Notes: generated by a model from the letters alone, not told the origin. A DNA stretch of 64,000 nt from Pseudokordiimonas caeni (GCF_026719705.1 NZ_JAPPRR010000001.1:1589255-1653254), one strand, 5' to 3'. Numbered from the stretch's first letter, positions 8,565 to 17,382 are shown. Numbers and translations are program-made.

Positions 8565-9244
8565 GGCTGACCAGCCTGCGTGGCTGACGAATCCCCATCT
8601 GGCGCACCGTCCGTGCGGCGGAACTCGATCTCGCTGCCGTCCTTGTGCCGGAATCGCATGCCGAGCCAGTTGCCGTCGTCGTCATAGGACGAGCGGATAT
8701 TCAGATCACCCGTGACCGCATAGGTATTGGCATCCGGCTGTTCGCCGTCAACGGGTTGAATGGATACCTTGTTGACCTTGCCGGTGATTGTGTTGAAAAG
8801 CGCCGAAGCCTGCATCGCGGCCGGGTTCCAGTGATTGGTGGTGGCGAACTTGCCATGGGCCGCTTCAAGCTCGGCGATTTCATCCGCAGTCAGCTCGACC
8901 TTGCGATCGGTGCCATTGTCATCAACGTGCGTTGAAATCTGCCGCAGCCTGTCACCACACCAGACTTCGCGGGAGGTGTAGTCATACCGGAAAACGGTGA
9001 CAAACAGCAGCTTCACCCGCATCCTGGTGCGGATATCGGCCACAAGCCGCCCGCCTTCCTGCTCCAACTGAATGGTATGTTCACCGATCTTCTTGCCGTT
9101 CCGATAAACATCATAGGCCGCCGGGGAGACAAGCTCGTCCGCGGGGCTGGCCGCCGCCACACACTGTGGCTGGTCCGCAACCTCGCCGACTGAACTGGCG
9201 GGAACAAGGGAGGTGCCAAGAAGCAATAGGGCTTCAAACATCAT
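8561..9244 (-). CDS. DUF6134 family exported protein
   Basis: A 227-residue protein starting MMFEALLLLGTSLVP, a short signal peptide with cleavage likely near PASS or a little beyond. The mature part has AYDVYRNGKKIGEHTI, RMRVKLLFVTVFRYDYTSREVW and TTNHWNPAAM, matching DUF6134 (DUF3108-like, lipid-binding beta-barrel-like folds). The start at 9244 was chosen for AGGGA 10 bases upstream; the frame stays open further upstream to 9385 but that part is not signal-like. It precedes and overlaps the SDR gene. Function unknown; envelope lipid handling is inferred from company. Confidence 0.72.
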   Translation of the reverse strand: MMFEALLLLGTSLVPASSVGEVADQPQCVAAASPADELVSPAAYDVYRNGKKIGEHTIQLEQEGGRLVADIRTRMRVKLLFVTVFRYDYTSREVWCGDRLRQISTHVDDNGTDRKVELTADEIAELEAAHGKFATTNHWNPAAMQASALFNTITGKVNKVSIQPVDGEQPDANTYAVTGDLNIRSSYDDDGNWLGMRFRHKDGSEIEFRRTDGAPDGDSSATQAGQP

Positions 9245-9422
9245 GACCAAAACGTCCCTGAAAGATGAATGTTCCTTGGTACGCAGCCAAGTGGCAAGTT
9301 GGATCAATTTCGGCCCGCAACCCGGTGCGAGTTTACAAATTGTTATTGCCGCATTGGTATAGAGCTGGATCAAGGCACCCGTCACGGCGCCCCATTTACG
9401 AAGGCAAGTTCAGGATATTGAT

Positions 9423-10199
9423 GTGAAGACCCAGTTCGACGACCCCTTCCACCCGCTTCGCTGCAGCGCCTGCCGTGACCCCGAAAGCCTCGGCTTCGAC
9501 TTCACCATGGCCTTTCAGCCCATCTGGGATATCGAACAGGACCGTGCCTACGCCTACGAAGCCCTGGTTCGCGGCGTGAACGGCGAAGGCGCGGGGCACA
9601 TCCTGTCGCAAGTGACGGACGCCAACCGCTACCGCTTCGATCAGGCATGCCGCGTGAAAGCAATCGAGCTGGCCTACAACCATGGCATCCTCGACATGCC
9701 CGACTGCAAGGTCAGCATCAACTTCCTGCCGAACGCCGTTTACCGCCCCGAGACCTGTATCCGGGCGACACTGGAGATCGCCTCCGGCCTGAACTTTCCG
9801 CTCGACCGCATCATGTTCGAGGTGACCGAAGGCGAAAAGGTTCAGGACACGCGACACCTCAAGAATATTTTCGACGAGTATCGCCGCCACGACTTCACGA
9901 CGGCGATTGACGATTTCGGCGCCGGCTATTCAGGCCTGAACCTGCTTGCCACTTTCCACCCGCATGTCCTCAAGCTCGATATGGAACTGATCCGCGATAT
10001 CGACAGCCACCCCTCGAAAGCCGCCATTGTCGCCGGCGTTCTCCTGACCGCGAGCCGGATGGATATCGAGGTGATTGCCGAAGGCGTTGAAACGCGCGCC
10101 GAGCTTGAAACGCTCCGCAACATGGGCGTGCGCCTGATTCAGGGCTATCTGCTCGCCCGCCCGCAAACCGGCTGCCTGCCGGCTGTCGCTGCTTTTTGA
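9423..10199 (+). CDS. Stand-alone EAL-domain cyclic-di-GMP phosphodiesterase
   Basis: A 258-residue protein made of one EAL domain with almost nothing added. The signature EALVRG starts at E46; Asn in SINFLPN, Glu in FEVTEGE, the DDFGAGYS loop, the Lys in HVLKLDME and Glu in AEGVET are all present, so all metal and catalytic ligands I can check are intact and hydrolysis of c-di-GMP is expected. The first residues carry a C-x-x-C (RCSACRD, Cys14/Cys17) not needed for catalysis. A GTG start at 9423 has AGGA 7 bases upstream. No sensory domain or membrane segment is present, so control must come from expression, partner binding or the cysteine pair. Confidence 0.88.
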   Translation: MKTQFDDPFHPLRCSACRDPESLGFDFTMAFQPIWDIEQDRAYAYEALVRGVNGEGAGHILSQVTDANRYRFDQACRVKAIELAYNHGILDMPDCKVSINFLPNAVYRPETCIRATLEIASGLNFPLDRIMFEVTEGEKVQDTRHLKNIFDEYRRHDFTTAIDDFGAGYSGLNLLATFHPHVLKLDMELIRDIDSHPSKAAIVAGVLLTASRMDIEVIAEGVETRAELETLRNMGVRLIQGYLLARPQTGCLPAVAAF

Positions 10200-10232
10200 A
10201 CCGGCTCTGACGCAAATCGCAACAGGGCCTCC

Positions 10233-11510
10233 TCAGGCAGATACAGGGAAAGTCTCCCAGGCACCCTCGATCCTCTCGCCATCAAAGAGGACGATATCGC
10301 CGAATTGCAGGAAAACAGCCTCGCTCTGGTTCGGACGGAAGAAGACATAATCATCTGGCGCGAGCGCGACATTCGTCGACCCTGTGAGCATTTCCTGATT
10401 GCTGGACCGGCCAAAGAGGCTGCTGTACTGCAGACCCGGCGGCGATACCGGCGTTGCCAGCCAGTGCCCGCCATAAATGAAAAAGGCCCTCTCCGCGTTG
10501 GGATCCATGAAGCTCAGGGGACGGGTCAGCCACTCATGTCCCGGCAGCTGCATCGGGCCCGCCTTGATAACCGGCGTTGCAATGAAGCTTGCGGGCACAT
10601 GATGATCAAGCAGGGACAGATCGAAATCGGCCGGTTTCACAAATGCAGACCCGACTGAAACCTCGTTCGCCACGGTTCCCTTTGTGTGGCGAAGATAGGT
10701 GGGGCTGCCCGCACCATTGAGCGTGAGGGACGTCGGATCGACCCCGAGCTTGCCCTTCAGCACCTCAATGGCATCGCGGTAGATCGCCTGCGATTTGCCG
10801 TAGGCGTCTTCCATATCGCCCATTTTGGGCACGTGCGGGTCATATCCCATCAGCCCCGTTATTGCGACATGGGGATAAGCGCGGGCCTTGTCCGCCACTT
10901 CGGCTATCTCGCCCGCGCTTTTGAAACCGCCCCGATGCAGGCCAATGTCCAGTTCGAGGTTAGCCCGCAGGTTCATCCCCCGCCCTGCTGCAATTTCAGC
11001 ATACTGGCCAAGCCGGGACTGCGTATCGATCAGCCACTGAATACGACCCGCTGTCTCGGCCCCCACCTTGTCGATAAACGCGGCAAACTCGGCGGCTGGC
11101 AGCGGTTTGCCAAGCAGGAGATCCGCCCCTTCTCGCGCGGCCATGATCTCCAGCATCGCGCCGTTAAAGACCATGAAACGACTGGTCCCCATGCCTGCCG
11201 CCACATGGTCGATCAGTCCCATGGCGGGCAAGGATTTCACAACGACACGAAGCGGCAGCCCAGCGGCGTCCACCGTCGCACGGGCGGCGGCGATATTGTG
11301 ATCCAGTCGCTTCTTGTCGATCACCAGAACCGGATGCGCGATGCCGGCTTTTCGGAGGGCGTCCGAAAGGGCGACAAAATAGCTGTCATGCGCACCGCCA
11401 CGATCTTCCTTGCGGGACGCCAGCAGTGCCGCACCGCCAAGAATGGCCGCGCCGGCACCAAACATGGCCGCCCTGCGTGTCCACAATTGCCCTTTTTTAT
11501 TGTCAGCCAT
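10233..11510 (-). CDS. Alanine-racemase-fold PLP protein (DSD1/D-threonine aldolase-like) with Tat-like leader
   Basis: A 425-residue protein with a twin-arginine leader (TRRAAMFGAGAAILGG, Arg12-Arg13) followed by a fold-type III PLP domain: HPVLVIDKKRLDHNI and the presumptive PLP lysine in LRVVVKSLP (about Lys92), then ELDIGLHRGGF, GYDPH and LTLNGAGSPTY. The C-terminal domain has FFRPNQSEAVF where D-threonine aldolases and D-serine dehydratases have a PNHAC/PNHAD metal site, so the usual His and Cys/Asp ligands appear replaced by Gln and Glu. The ATG at 11510 (not the TTG at 11513) is used; the gene overlaps the oxidase stop by 8 bases. Substrate unknown. Confidence 0.78.
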   Translation of the reverse strand: MADNKKGQLWTRRAAMFGAGAAILGGAALLASRKEDRGGAHDSYFVALSDALRKAGIAHPVLVIDKKRLDHNIAAARATVDAAGLPLRVVVKSLPAMGLIDHVAAGMGTSRFMVFNGAMLEIMAAREGADLLLGKPLPAAEFAAFIDKVGAETAGRIQWLIDTQSRLGQYAEIAAGRGMNLRANLELDIGLHRGGFKSAGEIAEVADKARAYPHVAITGLMGYDPHVPKMGDMEDAYGKSQAIYRDAIEVLKGKLGVDPTSLTLNGAGSPTYLRHTKGTVANEVSVGSAFVKPADFDLSLLDHHVPASFIATPVIKAGPMQLPGHEWLTRPLSFMDPNAERAFFIYGGHWLATPVSPPGLQYSSLFGRSSNQEMLTGSTNVALAPDDYVFFRPNQSEAVFLQFGDIVLFDGERIEGAWETFPVSA

Positions 11511-12918
11511 CAAGGAATACCCCCGTCAGATAATCATTGAGCATGCGGCCATCCGGATCGAGCATGCGGCGCACTTCGCCGGCGTCCTTCCAGCGCGGAT
11601 AGAGCCCCGCAAAGTCGCGCGCCTTCAGGCTGTGCAGCTTGCCCCAATGCGGCCGCCCTTCATAGCGGCGGAAGATCGGCTCGACGATGCTGAAGAAGAA
11701 GTCGTGATCTTCCTTATAGTAGGCGTGAACCGCGATTGACCCGCACTCACGGCCATGGAAGGGCGACAGCCAGGCATCGTCTGCCGCGATCACACGCAGC
11801 TCCATCGGGAAAAAGACATCCTTCCGGTATTTTTCAATGGCCGCGAGTATCTCCCGGATAGCCGGGATATGGGCCTCGATCGGCAAGTGATATTCGATTT
11901 CATTGAACCGTACCGGCCGCTCGTTCGACAGCAGTTTCCACCCCTCATCGACCGTTTCTTCCGCCGGCAACTTGGCAAGCTCCGATGCGGCCAGCCGCCG
12001 TCGCAGCCACGGCGCGAACTCGAACCAGTCGCGCAGCTGCTTCAGCCCCATCAGGGCCTCGACATCCGTGTCGGGCCCGCGCGGCCTTACCGGCAGGTCG
12101 GTAACATCATGGGTAATGACGACCGAACGGTCCGTGAAGGGCAGGACATAGAATTCAACGTTGCGATGGCGGGTCCGCAGCGTCGGCCAGTCCTCGAACA
12201 CTTCTTCGGTCGGGCGCAGCTCAACCCGTTTGAGTACGCGCGTGAGCGGTTGGTTCTGCAGTGTCACCGCTGTCACGACCCCGAAAGCGCCGAGCCCCAC
12301 CCGCGCAGCATGGAAAATGTCCGCGTTGGTTTCGTGGTCGCATTCGATCAGTTCCCCTGTCGGGGTGGCGATGCGCATGGCAATCACGGAGCCATGCACC
12401 GCCTGAATACCGCGCCCCGTGCCGTGGGTGCCCGTCGCGATGGCCCCGGCGATCGATTGCTTGTTGATATCCGGCAGGTTGACCATTTCCTGCCCGACAG
12501 CCGCGAGGGCGGGCCCGAGGTCGGCGAGGCGCGTTCCTCCGAGCACAGTGGCGCGGCTGGTCGCCGGATCATGGTCGACAAGCCCCGACATGCCGTCGAG
12601 CGTCAGGAGCGTGCCATCCGTTGGCACAAGTGCGGTAAAGCTGTGCCCCGATCCGACCGGCCGGATCGGGCCCGGCGCATCCCTCAGAACCGCAAGCAGC
12701 TCATCTTCGCCTCGCGGCGCGGCGCGCTGGCCCGGATAGGCATGCTCGATCCCCGACCAGTTGCGCCACAGGAGGCGGCCGTCCGCATCCTGCAAGGGCG
12801 GCAGTGCCGGCTCGCGGTCACGCATGTAATTTCTTCCGGCGACACCACCGGCGGCGGCAAGCCCGACACCGGCAACACCGCTTCCGACGAGAAAAGCCCG
12901 CCGTGTCAACTTTCCCAT
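11503..12918 (-). CDS. Tat-exported FAD-linked sugar-1,4-lactone (D-arabinono-lactone-type) oxidase
   Basis: A 471-residue flavoprotein. The leader KLTRRAFLVGSGVAGVG is a clear Tat signal. The FAD-binding-4 (PCMH/VAO-type) domain follows: RPVGSGHSFTALVPT, GTRLADLGPALA and DINKQSIAGAIATGTHGTG. The C-terminal part has AVHAYYKED and the HWGK motif of aldono-lactone oxidases. GGGAGGGA precedes the ATG at 12918, which shares a base with the stop of the cytochrome gene. Family members oxidise aldonolactones or alditols; a periplasmic enzyme next to a cytochrome c suggests electrons go to cytochrome rather than O2, which is inference. Confidence 0.86.
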   Translation of the reverse strand: MGKLTRRAFLVGSGVAGVGLAAAGGVAGRNYMRDREPALPPLQDADGRLLWRNWSGIEHAYPGQRAAPRGEDELLAVLRDAPGPIRPVGSGHSFTALVPTDGTLLTLDGMSGLVDHDPATSRATVLGGTRLADLGPALAAVGQEMVNLPDINKQSIAGAIATGTHGTGRGIQAVHGSVIAMRIATPTGELIECDHETNADIFHAARVGLGAFGVVTAVTLQNQPLTRVLKRVELRPTEEVFEDWPTLRTRHRNVEFYVLPFTDRSVVITHDVTDLPVRPRGPDTDVEALMGLKQLRDWFEFAPWLRRRLAASELAKLPAEETVDEGWKLLSNERPVRFNEIEYHLPIEAHIPAIREILAAIEKYRKDVFFPMELRVIAADDAWLSPFHGRECGSIAVHAYYKEDHDFFFSIVEPIFRRYEGRPHWGKLHSLKARDFAGLYPRWKDAGEVRRMLDPDGRMLNDYLTGVFLDG

Positions 12919-13292
12919 CAGTCCCTCCCTGCCATGAAACGGATCAGCGCCTGATAATCCTCTGGTGAACAGGCGAAACACTGGCCGCCCGCCGGCATGC
13001 CGTTGATCCCGCCGATGGTGCTTTCCAGAAGTGCCTTCTCGCCCTTTGCCCAGCGCGCATCCCAAAGTGTGCGATCCCCGGTCAGCGGCGCACCGGTATC
13101 CAGCACCGTGTGACAGGATTTGCAGGACTGCTGGTAGAGGCCGGCAATGCGGGGGTCCGTGGGCGCGAGGGCAGCGCTTTCCTCAGGCGTCAGGGGCTTT
13201 GCAGGCGGTTCGCCCTCGCACGCCGCCAGCACCAGCGAGCCGCAGACCACCAACAAAGCGGCCGAGAGTGGATGTTTTTCCCGATATTTCAT
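12918..13292 (-). CDS. Cytochrome c5-like class I c-type cytochrome, membrane-anchored lipoprotein
   Basis: A 124-residue protein with a leader ending LVLAAC (lipobox, Cys about 25) and one haem site CKSCH near residues 57-61. The distal segment GGINGMPAGGQCFACSPEDY supplies the axial methionine and the extra C-x-x-C typical of cytochrome c5. It is the first gene of a minus-strand operon (cytochrome, Tat oxidase, PLP-fold protein) and is likely the electron acceptor of the oxidase. The divergent promoter region holds the palindrome at 13331-13350. Confidence 0.88.
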   Translation of the reverse strand: MKYREKHPLSAALLVVCGSLVLAACEGEPPAKPLTPEESAALAPTDPRIAGLYQQSCKSCHTVLDTGAPLTGDRTLWDARWAKGEKALLESTIGGINGMPAGGQCFACSPEDYQALIRFMAGRD

Positions 13293-13330
13293 GCCTTCCG
13301 CACCTTGCCCCAGTTTGCAGCTGATGCTAG

Positions 13331-13350
13331 ATTATAGTCATGACTATAAT
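13331..13350. promoter_or_regulatory. Perfect 20-bp palindrome, probable TetR operator
   Basis: ATTATAGTCATGACTATAAT is a perfect dyad located between the divergent cytochrome operon (start 13292) and the TetR gene (start about 13433). Its A+T richness also makes it a likely -10 region, so binding would block both promoters. Divergent placement is the standard TetR self-regulating layout. Confidence 0.78.
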
Positions 13351-13432
13351 TTTGCAATAGCCCAAGACAGGACAATCCCGAGGGCCTGTGTTGAGCCCCG
13401 GCAACAAGCCGCCGAATGCCCGAAGGAAATCA

Positions 13433-14056
13433 GTGTTGGCCAGAGCGAAGAAAGAAAACCCGAGCCAGGGCAAGGTACGCCGCTCCACGCGCGACCGCCT
13501 TCTGGACATGGCAGGCATCCTGCTGTCGGAAGTCGGAGTGGAGCGGATTTCAACCAACATGATCTGCGAGCGCGCCGGCGTCACGCCGCCTGCCCTCTAT
13601 TATTATTTCGCAGACAAGTATGAAATCCTCGTCGCCCTCGGTGAACGTCTGATGGAACGGCAGAATGAAGCCCTGATGCGCTGGCTGGCACGCCACGCAG
13701 GCGGGGGCATCGATGCTTATGCCGCCAGCCTTGAGGAACTGCTGCGCGAAACGGCGGAGATAACCGAGGCCGAACCGGGCGGCATCTGGATCGAACGCGC
13801 CCTGCACGCAACGCCGCGCCTCGATCATGTCCGCATTGAATCGCACCGGATCGTGACGGAAACGCTGACCGAGGCGTTCGCACCTTCCCTGCCCGATATC
13901 CCGCGTGACGTTATCTGGCACCGCGTCCGCATGCTTATCGAGTTCGGCTATGTCGCAACCGAACTTCTCCATGCCGGGAGTGGCCTGGACCGAGACAGGG
14001 TCCTCGCCGAAACCGCCCGCATGCAGCAACTGGCGATCATGGACCTGCAGCGCTGA
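13433..14056 (+). CDS. TetR/AcrR family transcriptional regulator
   Basis: About 207 residues. The N-terminal helix-turn-helix is seen at RDRLLDMAGILLSEVGVERI, then ICERAGVTPPALYYYFADKY, the TetR recognition-helix signature. The rest is the variable ligand/dimer domain. Start is uncertain: GTG at 13433 and TTG at 13436 both follow AAGGA at normal spacing, while a GTG at 13388 has no good site. Its position opposite the cytochrome/oxidase/PLP operon with a 20-bp palindrome between them suggests it controls that operon and itself; the inducer may be the sugar lactone or an amino-compound handled by those enzymes. Confidence 0.86.
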   Translation: MLARAKKENPSQGKVRRSTRDRLLDMAGILLSEVGVERISTNMICERAGVTPPALYYYFADKYEILVALGERLMERQNEALMRWLARHAGGGIDAYAASLEELLRETAEITEAEPGGIWIERALHATPRLDHVRIESHRIVTETLTEAFAPSLPDIPRDVIWHRVRMLIEFGYVATELLHAGSGLDRDRVLAETARMQQLAIMDLQR

Positions 14057-14062
14057 CCTCAT

Positions 14063-14095
14063 TCCCCGGACCAGCTGCCGCAGGTGGTCCGGGGA
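14063..14095. terminator. Strong hairpin between convergent genes, possible bidirectional terminator
   Basis: An 11-bp perfect stem (TCCCCGGACCA with TGGTCCGGGGA) and an 11-base loop start 6 bases after the TetR stop and lie 33 bases beyond the end of the convergent BNR gene. No U-run follows in either direction, so termination by this element alone is uncertain. Confidence 0.5.
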
Positions 14096-14127
14096 TGCAT
14101 GCTGTTTACGCTCGGCCGGAGCCCGCG

Positions 14128-17100
14128 TCAGTTCAGGTCAGGTAAGCTGGTCGATCCGCGTACCCAGGGCGCGCCTGCCTCTTCGAGTGCCTTCTCGAAG
14201 GCCGGGACCGTACCGCCAATCAGCGTTTCGAGGCGAGCTTTGACACCCTCGAATGCTTCAAGCGCATAGCCCAGTTGTTCACGGCTCTGGGCCGTCGGGC
14301 CATAGCTTGTCGAGCTGCTGAACTTGGCAAAACCGACCCGGCTGCTGATGGTGGCGGGCGTTGCCCCCATAAGGTCGCGCGACCGCTGGCCGTCGATGGC
14401 TTCCTCAAGGCTGAAGAGCTCCGCACGAATGGCAGCGAACCGGGCTTCCAGTGCATCCCTGTTGGACGTCTGGTCAAGCGCCGTCCGATAGCCTTCAAGC
14501 CGCTTCTGCAGATCGGCAATCGTGATGCTGGCCGCCTTGACGGCTGCTTCCGCCTTGACCACCCGCTCCTGGAATGCTTGCGCTTCCTGCAGCGTCGGGC
14601 TTTCAAGGGACGGGTCGATATATTCGGTCACCTTGAATTCGACCGGACCTGCCAATTCCCTGATCGCTCCATTCTCACGAAGATTGAGCGTAGCGGTATA
14701 TTGCCCCGGCAACGCCCTGACGCCCTTGGGCTCGCCATACCATGACGGTTGCGGTTCGTTGGTGACGGGCTCTTTCAACGCATGGTGAAGATCCCAGGTA
14801 ACCCGCTGGACGCCCTTCTTGTTCGTGGCCGGCACGTGACGGACGATGGCGCCCGTCGCATCCTTGATGGTCACGAAAACGGCGGGCCCTTCTTCGCGGC
14901 GTTCCGCTTCAAGCACATCCCACGCCGGGAACAGCACACCCTTGCCAGCTTCAACGGCTTTCTTGTCAGCTTCGACACGCTTTTCTTTGGCCGATTTGAA
15001 GCTGTCTTTCAGATAATAGGTCAGCATCGCGCCGTAGGGCGGGTTTTCTGCCACCCACTGGTCGTCACCCTGACTATCGCTGTGAAGCTCGTCCTCGACA
15101 TAAAGCAGGGTCTCCGGGTCCGCGAACAGCAATGCTTCCTTCTCAAGAGCGGCCGCATTGATGCTGCGCAGCGGGCTATAGTCGTCAAGGATGAAGATGC
15201 CCCGGCCGAAGCTGCCGGCAACGAGGTCGTTTTCACGGCGCTGGATGCGCACATCGCGGAACGAGATGGTCGGCACGCCGCCCGTCAGTTCGATCCACTG
15301 TGCACCGCCATCAACCGTGAAATAGAGACCGAACTCTGTGCCAAGGAACAGGAGATCCTTGTTCACATGGTCCTGCGTGATGCGCCAGACGAGGGTCTTC
15401 TCCGGCAGGCCGCCGGTGATCAGTTGCCAGCTCTTGCCGAGGTTGGTGCTCTTGATCAGGTACGGCTTGTAGTCGCCTTCCTTGTGATTATCGAGCGCCG
15501 CGTAAACGGTATTGGCATCGAAATTATCGGCGCGGATATCGTTCACATAGGCGTTCGCGGGCACGCCCTTGATCTTGCCAATCTCGTAGCGGGTCCAGTT
15601 CTGGCCGCCGTCGGTCGTCACCTGAATAAGACCGTCATCCGTGCCGACATAGAGGATATTCTCGTCCACGGGGCTTTCCGCCACGTTCGCGATGGTGTGA
15701 TAGTCGGACATGGCATAGAGATCCCACCCGGCTTCCGGCCCCCAGGTGCGGTCCATGACGGGCATGTGCAACCGGTTGCCGTTGCGGGTCAGATCGCCCG
15801 AGATCGGGGTCCAGCTGTCGCCGCGATCATCGGACCGCCACAGGCGCTGCGAGGCATGATAAAGTCGCTTCGGATCATGGGTCGACACATTGATCGGCGC
15901 ATCCCAGTTGAACCGCTCGGCCGGCTCGCCCGGTTTGGGCTGGGGCTGGATGAAGGTGCTTTCGCGCAGCTTGCGGTCGTGGCGTGTCAAGCTGCCTTTC
16001 TGCCACTGGGCATAGACGATATCCGGATTGCCGGGTTCGGTGGCAGGCTGATGACCATCGGCACCAAGGATCAGATACCAGTCGGAATTCTTGATCCCTT
16101 CCGCCCGCATGGTGCGGCTCGGGCCGCCTTGGGTCGAGTTGTCCTGCGTGCCGCCATACACATTGTAGAAGGGGTAATCATCGTCTGCGGCAATCTTGTA
16201 GAACTGGGTGACCGGGATGCTCTGCATGAAACGCCAGGTCTTCATGTCGTCCCGGCTTTCGTAGAGCCCGCCATCAGACCCCACAAGGATGAAATCGGGG
16301 TCAGTCGGATGGAAGGCGAAGGCGTGGTCGTCCACATGGCGGTTTTTCACATTCATGGTTTCCCATGTCTTGCCGCCATCTTTCGAGACCGCACTTGCGT
16401 TGTTCGACATATAGAGCATGTCGAAGGTATGCGGATCCGCGAAGAGTTCCTGATAATAGTGGGGACCGGTGCCGCCACCCACCATGTCGGACATTTTCTC
16501 CCAGCTTGCGCCCTTGTCGGCGGAACGCCAGATACCGCCCTTACGCTCGTCCAGCTCGATCGCCGCATAGACCACATTCGGGTTCATCGGCGACACAACG
16601 AGGCTGGACTTGCCCATGTTGGTCGTCGGCAGGCCATTGGTCATCTTCACCCAGGTCTCGCCGCCATCGTCAGACGTATGAAGCGCCGAACCCGGCCCGG
16701 TGTTCACGAGCGCCGCGACCGTGCGCTGGCGCTGCCAGGTGGCAGCATAGAGCTTGTTCGGGTTCTCGGGATCAATGGCCACGGAGCCAACGCCGGTCCA
16801 TTCATCGCCTTCAAGGACATTGCGCCAGGTCTTGCCGCCGTCGGTTGTCTTGAAGAGGCCGCGCTCACCTCCCTTGGACCACAAGGGGCCCTGTGCCGAT
16901 ACCCAGACGGTATTCGAATCCGTCGGATGAATGATGATGTCGCCGATATGTTCGGACTTGCCGAGGCCCATGTTTTTCCAGGTCTTGCCGCCGTCCATGG
17001 ACTTGTAGACACCATCCCCGAAGGCGATATGGCGGCCACCATTATTCTCACCCGTCCCCACCCAGATGATGTTCGGGTTACTCGGATCGAGCGTCACATC

Positions 17101-17382
17101 GCCAATGGAATAAACCGCTTCATTGTCAAAAATCGGCGTCCATGTGGTACCCGCGTTGACGGTTTTCCATACGCCGCCGGAGCCGATGCCCACATACCAT
17201 GTGTTCGGGTCGGCCGGGTCAACGGCGATATCGGCAACGCGGCCGGACATATAGGCCGGCCCGATGTTCCGAACCTTCAGCCCTTCGAACGTCTTGGCAG
17301 ACATCGGCTTATCATCTTGCGCGCCCATGGCCGGCGTGGCCGCGAGCATCATTGCGATGGCAACATTCATTCCGAGTTTCAT
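14128..17382 (-). CDS. Large exported BNR/VPS10-type beta-propeller protein
   Basis: A 1084-residue protein with a signal peptide (KLGMNVAIAMMLAATPAMGA) and many BNR/Asp-box repeats: GIGSGGVWKTVNAGTTW, GVYKSMDGGKTWKN, GLFKTTDGGKTWRN, ALHTSDDGGETW, IWRSADKGASWEK, LWRSDDRGDSWTP and others, filling about residues 30-760 as one or two propellers. The C-terminal 250 residues are helical with EAEAAVKAASITIADLQKRL-like stretches. Such proteins are often labelled sialidase-like or glycosyl hydrolase, but I see no catalytic proof; protein or carbohydrate binding in the periplasm is equally possible. GGGGGGAA precedes the ATG. It lies downstream of the TonB receptor gene, separated by a strong inverted repeat. 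Confidence 0.8.
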   Translation of the reverse strand: MKLGMNVAIAMMLAATPAMGAQDDKPMSAKTFEGLKVRNIGPAYMSGRVADIAVDPADPNTWYVGIGSGGVWKTVNAGTTWTPIFDNEAVYSIGDVTLDPSNPNIIWVGTGENNGGRHIAFGDGVYKSMDGGKTWKNMGLGKSEHIGDIIIHPTDSNTVWVSAQGPLWSKGGERGLFKTTDGGKTWRNVLEGDEWTGVGSVAIDPENPNKLYAATWQRQRTVAALVNTGPGSALHTSDDGGETWVKMTNGLPTTNMGKSSLVVSPMNPNVVYAAIELDERKGGIWRSADKGASWEKMSDMVGGGTGPHYYQELFADPHTFDMLYMSNNASAVSKDGGKTWETMNVKNRHVDDHAFAFHPTDPDFILVGSDGGLYESRDDMKTWRFMQSIPVTQFYKIAADDDYPFYNVYGGTQDNSTQGGPSRTMRAEGIKNSDWYLILGADGHQPATEPGNPDIVYAQWQKGSLTRHDRKLRESTFIQPQPKPGEPAERFNWDAPINVSTHDPKRLYHASQRLWRSDDRGDSWTPISGDLTRNGNRLHMPVMDRTWGPEAGWDLYAMSDYHTIANVAESPVDENILYVGTDDGLIQVTTDGGQNWTRYEIGKIKGVPANAYVNDIRADNFDANTVYAALDNHKEGDYKPYLIKSTNLGKSWQLITGGLPEKTLVWRITQDHVNKDLLFLGTEFGLYFTVDGGAQWIELTGGVPTISFRDVRIQRRENDLVAGSFGRGIFILDDYSPLRSINAAALEKEALLFADPETLLYVEDELHSDSQGDDQWVAENPPYGAMLTYYLKDSFKSAKEKRVEADKKAVEAGKGVLFPAWDVLEAERREEGPAVFVTIKDATGAIVRHVPATNKKGVQRVTWDLHHALKEPVTNEPQPSWYGEPKGVRALPGQYTATLNLRENGAIRELAGPVEFKVTEYIDPSLESPTLQEAQAFQERVVKAEAAVKAASITIADLQKRLEGYRTALDQTSNRDALEARFAAIRAELFSLEEAIDGQRSRDLMGATPATISSRVGFAKFSSSTSYGPTAQSREQLGYALEAFEGVKARLETLIGGTVPAFEKALEEAGAPWVRGSTSLPDLN

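Noticed and set aside
9300-9372. Two TGATCC hexamers on the minus strand upstream of the DUF6134/SDR operon as ECF-sigma -35 elements
   Set aside because: At 18-base spacing the downstream hexamers are GTACCA and CAATAA, not the TAAGA type, so I do not claim a promoter.
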